Source: Paractinoplanes polyasparticus
Lineage (GTDB): Bacteria; Actinomycetota; Actinomycetes; Mycobacteriales; Micromonosporaceae
Length of the DNA: 64,000 nt
Reading direction: 5' to 3'
NCBI RefSeq assembly: GCF_019710575.1
Contig: NZ_JAHWFK010000031.1
Span: 1-64,000, forward strand
The stretch's first letter is position 1. Each line of letters starts with the position of its first letter. Made by a program: the position numbers and the translations under genes. Positions 49,427 through 57,303 of the stretch are shown piece after piece. Below the pieces are notes generated by a model. That model did not search any database. It was not told where the DNA came from and was given only the letters and a program-made list of their open reading frames with translations.

Positions 49427-50011
49427 TCATCTCAGGCCGTCGAGCAGGAGAGCGCAGATCACGTCGAGCTCCTGCTCGATGCCCGGCTCGGTCCAGGCGG
49501 CGGCCAGGCCGGGGTGGTGGAAGCGGGTGGTGGCGGTGAAAACGGCCTGGGCGGTCTGGGCCGGGTCAGCCCGCCGGAACGAGCCGCCGGCCATGCCATC
49601 GGTGAGGATGAGTTCCAGCTGACCCAGGAGGTCGGCCACGTGGTCGATCGCCGCGACGCTGTTCTCGGTGACCAGGAGCTTGTACGCGGCGAAGAGCTCC
49701 GGATCGTCGTGAGCCTTCGCCCGCTTCGAGGCCAGCAGGGCAGCGAGCCAGGAGCGCAGCCGCTGCGGCGGTGGGATCTCCGTGTCGCCGGCGATGGCCG
49801 CCAGGGCATCACGATCGCGGTTCAGCCAGCGCCGGGAGACCGCTTCGCGCAGCGCGGCCTTGGAGGGGAAGTGTTTGTAGACGGCGGCATGGCTGACGCC
49901 GAGCTCCTTGCCCACGTCGACCACCGTGGCCTTGGCGGGCCCGTGACGACGCAGGACATCCTCGGTGGCCGACAGGATCGACTCCGCATCCAGCGGACCG
50001 CTTGCCCGCAT
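49427..50011 (-). CDS. TetR/AcrR family transcriptional regulator
   Basis: A 194-residue TetR protein. LDAESILSATEDVLRRHGPAKATVVDVGKELGVSHAAVYKHFPSKAALREAV is the DNA-binding domain. The C-terminal part (LEKKA-like helices; LLASKRAKAHDDPELFAAYKLLVTENSVAAIDHVADLLGQL) fits the TetR_C YcdC-like group. ATG at 50011 overlaps the stop of a possible 9-codon leader frame (50040-50011, TGATG), which could set translation rate. It is divergent from an NAD(P)H-binding gene and shares a long-armed operator with it. Confidence 0.9.
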   Translation of the reverse strand: MRASGPLDAESILSATEDVLRRHGPAKATVVDVGKELGVSHAAVYKHFPSKAALREAVSRRWLNRDRDALAAIAGDTEIPPPQRLRSWLAALLASKRAKAHDDPELFAAYKLLVTENSVAAIDHVADLLGQLELILTDGMAGGSFRRADPAQTAQAVFTATTRFHHPGLAAAWTEPGIEQELDVICALLLDGLR

Positions 50012-50052
50012 CAGACGGTGTGGTTCGGCGCGGCGAGCATGGTCGGAGCCTA

Positions 50053-50093
50053 CCGTAGTTACAGGTTTCAGATTGTGTAAGATGTAACTACGG
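50053..50093. promoter_or_regulatory. Long-armed TetR operator
   Basis: CCGTAGTTACA-N19-TGTAACTACGG: perfect 11-bp arms in the divergent promoter between the TetR gene and the gene at 50134. The wide centre allows two half-site contacts or overlap with both -10 regions. Confidence 0.72.
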
Positions 50094-50133
50094 CGGCCCG
50101 TACGGGCGGCCCTCCGACGGAAAGAGGCCACAC

Positions 50134-50967
50134 GTGACCATCTTGGTGACCGGCGCCCGAGGGCATGTGGGAGCTGCGGTACTGGACGAGCTGATGGCCG
50201 CCGGGGTGCGGGTCCGCGCGTCCAGCCGTGCCCCACGTCCAGGCGACTTCCCGCGGGACGTCGACGTGGTGCGGGCGGACCTCACCGATCCGACGACGTG
50301 GCGGGATGCTCTGACCGGTGTACGCAAGATCTTCCTCTATGCCCACCCGGAGACGGCGGCCGAGTTCGCGGCGGCGGCCCGCAGCGCCGGCGTCGAGCAT
50401 GTCGTCCTGCTGTCGTCCTACACGGTGATGGCTCCGGACGCCGCTGCCAATCCGATCGCGCTGCGGCACAGCGCGGCGGAACGGGCGCTGACCGATGCCG
50501 GTTTCGCCCGGACCTTCGTGCGGCCGGGCTACTTCGCCACGAACTCGTTGCGCTGGCAGTCGATCCGCACGGACCGCGTGCTGCGCACCGCCTTCCCGGA
50601 CGCGACGACCGCGCCGGTCCACGAACGCGACATCGCCGCGGTGGCAGCTCGAGCGTTGCTGGACGACGCGAAGGACGCCGCCCATCCGGTGCTGGGGCCG
50701 GGCCCGCTCACGATTCGAGACCAGGTCAGCGCGATCGCCGAGGCGCTCGGTGAGCCCGTCCGGCTGCAGGAGGTGGACGTCGACACCTACCGCGCCGACC
50801 TGCTGACCCAGCTCCCGGAGCCGCTGGTCGACCTCTTGCTCCGGGCCGGCGGCAGCGTGCACCAGCTGCCGGCTGCGGTCGCCACGGACGCCGTGCCGGA
50901 GCTCCTGGGGCGGCCCGCCCTGACCTTCGCTGAGTGGGCGCGCGACCACGCCGACGACTTCCGTTGA
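50134..50967 (+). CDS. NAD(P)H-binding (NmrA-like) oxidoreductase
   Basis: A 277-residue NmrA/quinone-reductase-like SDR. TILVTGARGHVGAAVLDELMAAGVRVRA is the coenzyme loop, VVRADLTDPTTWRDAL the acidic strand, FLYAHPETAAEFAAAARSAGVEHVVLLSSYTV and FVRPGYFATNSLRW the substrate side. It lacks an SDR Tyr-x-x-x-Lys, as usual for this group. GTG at 50134 follows AAAGAGG. It is probably repressed by the adjacent TetR protein and induced by an electrophile or drug, as for similar pairs. The protein at 63185 is of the same type. Confidence 0.9.
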   Translation: MTILVTGARGHVGAAVLDELMAAGVRVRASSRAPRPGDFPRDVDVVRADLTDPTTWRDALTGVRKIFLYAHPETAAEFAAAARSAGVEHVVLLSSYTVMAPDAAANPIALRHSAAERALTDAGFARTFVRPGYFATNSLRWQSIRTDRVLRTAFPDATTAPVHERDIAAVAARALLDDAKDAAHPVLGPGPLTIRDQVSAIAEALGEPVRLQEVDVDTYRADLLTQLPEPLVDLLLRAGGSVHQLPAAVATDAVPELLGRPALTFAEWARDHADDFR

Positions 50968-50987
50968 CGGAGCGCTAGGCTCCGCGC

Positions 50988-52133
50988 ATGATCGGGAACA
51001 TCGCGGCCGTGCTGGTCCTGACGCCTGCCGCCGGGCTGACCGCCGCGCTCGCCCCTACCGTGCCCGCGCCGTCGGACGTACGTCTGGCGTGGACCTCCGC
51101 CGCGCAGACCGACGTGGCGATCACCTGGGACGAGACCGGCGCGACGCGCAACCGGCTGACGCTCGTCCGCGCCGGCGACGGCGGGACCGCGAACGTGGAA
51201 CCGAAGCTCGTCGAGGCCGACCAGCCCGACCGTGCGCTGCTGTGGCAAGGCCTGCACGACACCGATTTCCGGGTACGCGTGGTGGCGGTCGACGCGGCCG
51301 GCGCCGAGATCAGCGAGCCGGCGTTCTCGCCCGTGTTCGACACCGACCGCGGCCCGGCGGCACGCGTCGTCAGCGTGGTTCCGCGCGAGGACGGGTCGAT
51401 CCTGATGACCTGGCGGCCGGGCACGTACACCGACCCGAACCCGGGCGACCCGCTGGACACCCCGGGCCCGTTCCGCTACATCCCCATCGCCTCGATGTTC
51501 GAGTTCAACGAGTACGAGCAGTTGGCCCCGCCGACCACCGCGACGTCGTTCGTCGTGCCGCCGCGCCCGGGGCCGGTCGACGTCGGTCTGCGCACCGCGC
51601 CGAACGGCTGGTACGGCTACACGGACGTCGGCGCGCCGGTGCAAGGTAACCGGCTGACAGCGACGATTCCGGGGGAGGCCACCATCGGCGGCACGGTGAC
51701 CGTGACCGGCAGGGCGTTCAAGCTCAACCGGCTGTGCGACCGGGGCCCGTGCCCGACCGTGGAGGAGGACGACGCGGGCCGCGAGCTGCGGCTGCAGGAG
51801 CGCGCGGGGACCACTGCCGGCTGGCGGACGGTCGCGACGACGAAGGCCCGCCAGGACGGTACGTACACGCTCGAAGTCCCGTTCACCGGCACTCGCCACT
51901 ACCGCGTGGTCGCACCGGTCGTCGGGCTGCCCCCGGCCCGGGTGGCCCAGCTGTTCGCCGCGACGACCGCCACCACCACGACCGGTGTGAGCGGCCCGGC
52001 CGGCGGCGGCGGTTCCGGCGGGGGCCTGCCGATCACCGGCGCGCCGGTGGTGGCCGTCGCGCTGGGCGGCGGGCTCCTGGTCGCGGTGGGCGCGGTGCTG
52101 GCGCTGACCGGCCGACGCCGACAGCGTCCCTAG
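50988..52133 (+). CDS. LPXTG cell-wall-anchored surface protein
   Basis: A 381-residue exported protein. The N-terminal helix (IAAVLVLTPAAGLTAALAP) is a signal peptide. The middle contains two Fn3-like beta domains (DVRLAWTSAAQTDVAITWDET; ARVVSVVPREDGSILMTWRPGT) and a later Ig-like part (ATIGGTVTVTGRAFKLNRLCDRGPCPTVEEDD) with a probable disulfide. A Thr/Gly-rich linker leads to LPITG (from residue 347), then a membrane helix and the charged tail GRRRQRP: a complete sortase signal. No sortase gene is in the window. Its ligand is unknown. Confidence 0.87.
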   Translation: MIGNIAAVLVLTPAAGLTAALAPTVPAPSDVRLAWTSAAQTDVAITWDETGATRNRLTLVRAGDGGTANVEPKLVEADQPDRALLWQGLHDTDFRVRVVAVDAAGAEISEPAFSPVFDTDRGPAARVVSVVPREDGSILMTWRPGTYTDPNPGDPLDTPGPFRYIPIASMFEFNEYEQLAPPTTATSFVVPPRPGPVDVGLRTAPNGWYGYTDVGAPVQGNRLTATIPGEATIGGTVTVTGRAFKLNRLCDRGPCPTVEEDDAGRELRLQERAGTTAGWRTVATTKARQDGTYTLEVPFTGTRHYRVVAPVVGLPPARVAQLFAATTATTTTGVSGPAGGGGSGGGLPITGAPVVAVALGGGLLVAVGAVLALTGRRRQRP

Positions 52134-52191
52134 CCAGGCGCCGAACCGTCCGTCGCCGGCTGTGCGACTTTCGTTGTAAAAGAGGTGTCGC

Positions 52192-52494
52192 CGAGTCCGC
52201 TCGCGCCCCTCGGGAATCAGTGACGCTGAAAAAACGTGTCGGGCGGACTCAACATCGGCGGGCCCCGCACCGTCATAGGGAGCGGCCCCTCAGTCCGGTG
52301 TGCGCGCTCCTCGTCGCTCACCGGTACGTCGGGTCGTCGCGGCGTGGGGCTGCGACGACCCACCCGGCCGGACGCGTGCTGAGCCGCGCGCGTCCGGCCA
52401 TCCCGCGGGGTTCCCTGGCCGACGAGTAACGGAATATCACCGGCCCCGGCGCGACCCGGCTTACAACCAAAGTCATACGTCGGGTCGCGCCGGG
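52192..52494. other. Structured intergenic region with four inverted repeats
   Basis: Between the LPXTG gene and the small ORF at 52577 lie four inverted repeats in series: GAGTCCGC/GCGGACTC (52192-52249), GGGTCGTCGC/GCGACGACCC (52331-52361), GGCCGGACGCG/CGCGTCCGGCC (52366-52399) and CCCGGCGCGACCC/GGGTCGCGCCGGG (52445-52494), all perfect. The second and third may be terminators of the upstream gene. The first and last have long loops and look more like a folded leader or small RNA. Confidence 0.55.
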
Positions 52495-52576
52495 TCCACC
52501 CACGTGCCGATGTGGGAAAGGCCGCCGGATCGAAGAATCAGGAGCGTCAATCGCAACGACGTCTTCGGGAGTGATC

Positions 52577-52714
52577 ATGTCCGTCGCATCGAACGACCGG
52601 GAGACCGTCGCTTGGGCCTGGCCCTTCGTCTTTGGTCTACTCATGCTCGTGACGGTGGCCGGTGTCGCGTACGCCGTGGTGTGGTCATGGAATTCTTACG
52701 CCGGAACCGTCTAG
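52577..52714 (+). CDS. 45-residue single-helix membrane peptide
   Basis: The frame begins MSVASNDRETVAWAWPFVFG, continues with LLMLVTVAGVAYAVVWSWNS and ends in YAGTV and TAG. A short charged N-terminus precedes one membrane helix of about 22 residues flanked by aromatic residues (W-A-W-P and V-V-W-S-W). GGGAG lies a suitable distance upstream of the ATG. It is convergent with the GH95 gene, whose stop is 20 bases further on. I do not know the family; small membrane peptides of this kind often modify a larger membrane complex or act as toxins. Confidence 0.6.
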   Translation: MSVASNDRETVAWAWPFVFGLLMLVTVAGVAYAVVWSWNSYAGTV

Positions 52715-52733
52715 GCCGCCTGCTCGGTGCTCC

Positions 52734-55595
52734 TCAGGTCTGGATGCGTTGGAGTTGGAACCTCTGGTTGGCGCCGCCACCGGGGGTCCACTGGGAGATG
52801 CGCGCGCCGTCGGCGGTGGCGGCCTGCCACACGTCCATGGCCAGTCCGCTCTGGCGGTTGAGAAGCCTGACCACTCCGCCGCCCTGATCCTCCACCCGCC
52901 ACTGCTGGTTGGCGGTGTTGGCGTCGGGTTGCTGGGTGATGTCGGCGCCGGTGCTCGTGCCGGCGACCTGCAGCACCAGACCGCTGTGGCGAGCCCGGAT
53001 CCGGTAGTAGCCACCGTCGGAGGACAGAAAATCGAACTGCTGGTTGAGAGCGTTGGTGGCCTGCCACTGGATGAGCTGCGCGCCGGCGGTGGCCGACGCG
53101 CCGTTGATGTCGGCGGACTTCCCGCTGTGCTGAGCCACCAGCCGGTAGTTCACGCCGGTCTCCACCGGCCCCGACCGTACGGCTGACGCGCGGTAGGTGT
53201 GGGCGGCCTGACCGGTGAACTGGACGAGGTCGGTCTCCAGCCGTGCCGGCTGGACAGCTACGCCGCTCGTCTCGTCGCGCATGTCGAAAGCGCCGGTGAA
53301 GATTCGGCTGCGGACCCGGACCGTACCGGCGCGGTCCGGCGTGATGACGAGTTCTGTCCGGGTGCTGCTCCAGGTAGCGCCGACCGTGTGCCCGCCCCGG
53401 CCCCGCAGACCGGTGAAGCTGCCGGTCGGCCAGGCCGACGGCAGTGCGGGCAGCACGTGCAGCTCGCCGTTGTGGCTGTGCAGCAGCATTTCGGCGATCC
53501 CGGAGGTGGCGCCGAAGTTGCCGTCGATCTGGAACGGGGGATGCAGGTCGAACATGTTCGGCGCGAGCCGGTCCGTCCGCACCAGGTCGCGGAGGAGTTT
53601 GTGGGCGCGCGCACCGTCCTCCAGCCGTGCCCAGTAGTTGATTTTCCAGGCCAGCGACCAACCCGTCCCGTCGTCGCCGCGCAGTTCCAGCGTCTGGCGC
53701 GCGGCCTGGTAAAGCTGGGGCGTTCCCCGCCGGGTGATCTGGTTGCTCGGATGCAGGCCGTACAGGTGGGAGACATGCCGGTGGTTGCGCTCGGTCTCCA
53801 CCCAGTCGGCGAGCCACTCCTGGATGTTGCCGCGCGAGCCGACCCGGGTGGGCGCCAGCCGGTCGCGTGCCGCCAAGACCTGGGTGCGGAAGGCGGTGTC
53901 CACGCCGAGGACCTCGCCGGCGCGCGCGACGCCGTTGAAGAGATCGCGCAGGATCTGGTTGTCCATGGTCGGCCCGGCGCACACGCTGGCGTTCGCGTGG
54001 TGCGGCAGCTCCGGGGAGTTCGAGGGGTTGGTGACCAGATGGCCCAGGGCCGGGTGGGCCACCAGGGAATCGAGGAAGAACTGTGCGGCGCCCTTCATGG
54101 CGGGGTAGTTGGCGCGCAGGAACTCGACGTCCCCGGTGAACAGGTGGTGGTCCCAGATCATCGTGGCGAGCCAGGCGCCGCCGGTCTGCCACATGCCCCA
54201 CAGCGCGCCGTCGACGACCGAGGATCCGCGCCAGGCGTCGGTGTTGTGGTGGGTCACCCAGCCACCGGCGCCGTACTGCGCGGTGGCGGTGCGGGCCCCG
54301 GTCACCGTCAGGTCCTTGATCATGTCGAAGACGGGCAGGAAGCATTCGGAGAGGTTCGTGGTGTCGGCCGGCCAGTAGTTCATCGGCAGGTTCGCGTTGA
54401 TGGTGTATTTGGAATCCCAGGACGGGGCCATCTCCTGGTTCCAGATGCCCTGCAGATTGGCCGGCTGGGTGCCCGGTCGCGACGAGGCGATCAGCAGGTA
54501 GCGGCCGTACTGGAACAGCAGGGCCGACAACTGCGGATCGTTGACGCTCGCGTGCTGGGCGATCCGCACGTCGGTGGTCTGATCGGCCGCCGTCGTACGC
54601 CCCAGATCGATCGACACCCGATTGAACAGCGCCTGATGGTCGGTCACGTGCCGGGCGCGCAGCTGGTCGAAGCCGGCGGTGCGGGCAGCGGCGAGGTGCC
54701 GTCGCGCGATGCCCTGATAGTCACCGTTGACGGTGCGGTAGTTGACGTAGCTGGTGCCGATGGACACCAGCACGGTGACACTTGTGGCGCCGGAGACCCG
54801 TAGCGTGCCACCGGAGCTGCTGACCGTGCCACCGGTGACGCTCGCGCCGGCCAGGGCGAGGAACCGGACCGAGCCGGCGATGCCTTCCATGTCGCCCGAG
54901 ATGCCGTCGAGCGCGATCGTCGTGGAGTCGGGGCTGGACACGGTCGTGCGTTGCGGGCTGTCGAACGTGGCGGTGAAGGTGATCGCATTGGCGCGGTCGG
55001 CCGTCAGCCGGACCGCCACCACCTGGTCCGGCGCGCTCGCGAACACCTCCCGTTGATACCGCACGCCGTTCAGCACGTACGTGGTGGTCACCGTGGCGGT
55101 GGTCAGGTCGAGCGTCCGGTTGTACTGGGACGCGCCGGTGGCGCTGCCGACGGCGAGCCGGAGGTTGCCCACCGGCTGGTACGCCAGCTGCCCGACCGGG
55201 TTGCCGAGCATCGTCTGGTTGATCAGATCCTGGGCCGGGACCCACTGGTCGGCGAAGACCCGTCGCCGGATCTCCGCGAGGTTGGCTGCGCCCCGCGTGT
55301 TGGCCGAGTCATAGGGTCCGCCCGCCCACACGGTGTCCTCGTTGAGCTGGAGCCGTTCGGTGTCGATGTTGCCGAACACCATGGCGCCGAGGCGTCCGTT
55401 GCCGATGGGCAGGGCGCGTAGCCAGTCCGTTCCCGCTGGCTCGTCGTACCAGAGCGCGAGGTCCCCGGCGGCCAGCACACCCGCCGGTGGCGCCGCACCG
55501 GCCTTGGCGACCGCTGTCCACCCGGTCGGCAGCAGAGCCGCCCCGGCCCCGGCCATCCCGGCCGCAAGGAGCTTTCTGCGTGTCAGGTCGGTCAT
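52734..55595 (-). CDS. Secreted GH95 alpha-L-fucosidase-type glycosidase with ricin-like lectin
   Basis: A 953-residue protein. TRRKLLAAGMAGAGAALLPTGW is a twin-arginine-type signal. The GH95 core begins LWYDEPAGTDWLRALPIGNGRLGAMVFG. The active-site elements of the family are visible: NANLPMNYWPA (the Asn pair), NSPELPHHAN (the Glu) and HPPFQIDGNFG (the Asp). The last 135 residues form a RICIN/CBM13-like lectin (YRLVAQHSGKSADINGAS, NQQFDFLSSDGGYYRIRARHSGLVLQV, NQQWRVEDQGGGVVRLLNRQSGLAMDV). The likely substrates are fucosylated or L-galactosylated plant glycans. ATG overlaps the stop of the preceding gene. Confidence 0.9.
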   Translation of the reverse strand: MTDLTRRKLLAAGMAGAGAALLPTGWTAVAKAGAAPPAGVLAAGDLALWYDEPAGTDWLRALPIGNGRLGAMVFGNIDTERLQLNEDTVWAGGPYDSANTRGAANLAEIRRRVFADQWVPAQDLINQTMLGNPVGQLAYQPVGNLRLAVGSATGASQYNRTLDLTTATVTTTYVLNGVRYQREVFASAPDQVVAVRLTADRANAITFTATFDSPQRTTVSSPDSTTIALDGISGDMEGIAGSVRFLALAGASVTGGTVSSSGGTLRVSGATSVTVLVSIGTSYVNYRTVNGDYQGIARRHLAAARTAGFDQLRARHVTDHQALFNRVSIDLGRTTAADQTTDVRIAQHASVNDPQLSALLFQYGRYLLIASSRPGTQPANLQGIWNQEMAPSWDSKYTINANLPMNYWPADTTNLSECFLPVFDMIKDLTVTGARTATAQYGAGGWVTHHNTDAWRGSSVVDGALWGMWQTGGAWLATMIWDHHLFTGDVEFLRANYPAMKGAAQFFLDSLVAHPALGHLVTNPSNSPELPHHANASVCAGPTMDNQILRDLFNGVARAGEVLGVDTAFRTQVLAARDRLAPTRVGSRGNIQEWLADWVETERNHRHVSHLYGLHPSNQITRRGTPQLYQAARQTLELRGDDGTGWSLAWKINYWARLEDGARAHKLLRDLVRTDRLAPNMFDLHPPFQIDGNFGATSGIAEMLLHSHNGELHVLPALPSAWPTGSFTGLRGRGGHTVGATWSSTRTELVITPDRAGTVRVRSRIFTGAFDMRDETSGVAVQPARLETDLVQFTGQAAHTYRASAVRSGPVETGVNYRLVAQHSGKSADINGASATAGAQLIQWQATNALNQQFDFLSSDGGYYRIRARHSGLVLQVAGTSTGADITQQPDANTANQQWRVEDQGGGVVRLLNRQSGLAMDVWQAATADGARISQWTPGGGANQRFQLQRIQT

Positions 55596-57292
55596 GACGG
55601 AAGGGCCCAGCGCTGGTTGGCGGCGCCGTGGCAGGTCCAGATGATGAGTTGAGTCCCGTCCGCGGAGCCCGCGCCGTTGGCGTCCAGGCACTTGCCGGAC
55701 TGCGGGTTCACCAGGGAGCCGTTGGCCCCCGGAGCCCAGTTCTGGCCGCCGGAGCCGTTGCAGGTCGACAGCTGGACGAGCGCACCGTTGGCGGTGCTGC
55801 CGCCGGCGACACCCATGCACTTGTTGAGCGAGCGCAAGGTGGTCCCGTTGACCGTCCACTGCTGGTGGGCGCTGCCGGTGCAGCTCCACAGCTGGATCTT
55901 CGTACCGTCGGCGGAGCTTCCGCCGCTGACATCGACGCACTTGCCCGCGGCGCCGGTGATCGGGCCGGTCCGGGGCGTCGTACCTCCCGACTCCTTGATC
56001 CGGATGTTGCGGAACGACACGTCGTCGCCGGCGCCATGGTTCTGGATGCCGATGTAACCGGAGGTCAGCGAGCGCGCGGGATCCGTGTTGGTGAAGTCGT
56101 TGACGACGACGCCGTTCAGGAAGACCTGCAGCCGTTCCCCGTCGACCAGCAGCTCGTAGGTGTTCCACTCACCCGGCGGATTCAGCGCCGCGTCGCGGGC
56201 GGCGATGTCGGCCGACTTGACCCCGTACACGGAGCCGGTGGTCCGGTCCGCCGTGTCGGTGGCGTCGATCTGTACCTCGTACCCGTTGGTCATGGCCGAG
56301 TTCGGGTCGCTACCGGCCGGGAACCCGATCAGCACGCCGGAGTTGTCGTCGCCCGGCATCATCCAGTCGAGTTTCAGCGAGTAGGAGCGGAACTCCTTCG
56401 TGCTGTACCAGAGCATGCCCAGCCCGCCGGACGAGGTCAGGGTCGCGTTGCTGTTGCTGAACCCGCCCGGCCCGGCCTGGGACCAGCCGGTGGTGGCGCC
56501 GTTGTAGAGGGCGGTGTAGCCGGTTTCCGGCCGGCAGTCGGCCTTGGTGCGGTTGGCCGCGTACCTGATGCCGCCGAGGACCAGCGCCCGGAAGCCCGGC
56601 TCGGTGTAGCCGGCCTGGGTGTGGCCGTTCCCGGTGTAGAACGACCGTCCACCCTGGAGGGTCTTGCACCAGGTGTACGGGTGGTCGCCGCCCATCGTGC
56701 CGCCGGAGTAGCTCGACTCGTCCAGCGCCGTCAGCACCCGGGCCGAGGATCGCGGATTGGTCCGGAAGTTGTACCACTCGTCGGTGCGCGTCACCGTCGG
56801 CGCCAGCCCGGCGGTCGCGGCGTGCGCCCGGTTCTCCACCCGCTGGGTGGCCTGCTGGATCGCCGGGTGCGAGGAGAAGTACGCCCCGACCAGCTGGCCG
56901 TAGAACGGCCAGTCGTACTCGGTGTCGGAGGCGGAGTGCACACCCACATACCCGCCGCCGCCACGGATGTAGTTCTCGAAGGCGGTCTGCTGGGTCGCGT
57001 TGAGCACGTCGCCGGTGGTGTTGAGGAAGACGACGGCCTCGAACTGGGCCAGGTTGGCCGCGGTGAACTGGTTGGCGTCCTCGGTCGCGGTGACCGTGAA
57101 GCTGTTGGCCGCCCCGAGGTCGCGGATCAATTGGATGCCGGCCGGGATCGCGTCGTGCCGGAAGCCGGCCGTCTTGGAGAACACCATGACGTCGTACGGT
57201 GCGTCGGCGGCATTCGCCGGTCCGCCGGTGCCGGCGAGGGTCAGCAGCACCGCTGCCGCCGCGCCCAGGATCGTGCGGGTGAGTGTTCGCAT
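55592..57292 (-). CDS. Secreted ThuA and DUF1080 protein with ricin B lectin
   Basis: A 566-residue exported protein. The signal peptide ends GTGGPANA. A ThuA-like domain follows (VMVFSKTAGFRHDAIPAGIQLI, VGVHSASDTEYDWPFYGQLVGAYFSSHP, RSFYTGNGHTQAGY), then a 3-keto-disaccharide hydrolase/DUF1080 beta-sandwich (YTALYNGATTGWSQAGPGGF, LKLDWMMPGDDNSGVLIGFP, VSFRNIRIKE), and last a three-repeat ricin B lectin with QxW motifs (HQQW, GQNW, NQRW). ThuA and DUF1080 are both linked to 3-keto-sugar processing, which suits the neighbouring sugar dehydrogenase. I chose ATG at 57292 because GAGAGG precedes it; ATG at 57307 would overlap the upstream stop. Confidence 0.88.
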   Translation of the reverse strand: MRTLTRTILGAAAAVLLTLAGTGGPANAADAPYDVMVFSKTAGFRHDAIPAGIQLIRDLGAANSFTVTATEDANQFTAANLAQFEAVVFLNTTGDVLNATQQTAFENYIRGGGGYVGVHSASDTEYDWPFYGQLVGAYFSSHPAIQQATQRVENRAHAATAGLAPTVTRTDEWYNFRTNPRSSARVLTALDESSYSGGTMGGDHPYTWCKTLQGGRSFYTGNGHTQAGYTEPGFRALVLGGIRYAANRTKADCRPETGYTALYNGATTGWSQAGPGGFSNSNATLTSSGGLGMLWYSTKEFRSYSLKLDWMMPGDDNSGVLIGFPAGSDPNSAMTNGYEVQIDATDTADRTTGSVYGVKSADIAARDAALNPPGEWNTYELLVDGERLQVFLNGVVVNDFTNTDPARSLTSGYIGIQNHGAGDDVSFRNIRIKESGGTTPRTGPITGAAGKCVDVSGGSSADGTKIQLWSCTGSAHQQWTVNGTTLRSLNKCMGVAGGSTANGALVQLSTCNGSGGQNWAPGANGSLVNPQSGKCLDANGAGSADGTQLIIWTCHGAANQRWALPS

Positions 57293-57303
57293 GGTCGGGC
57301 CTC

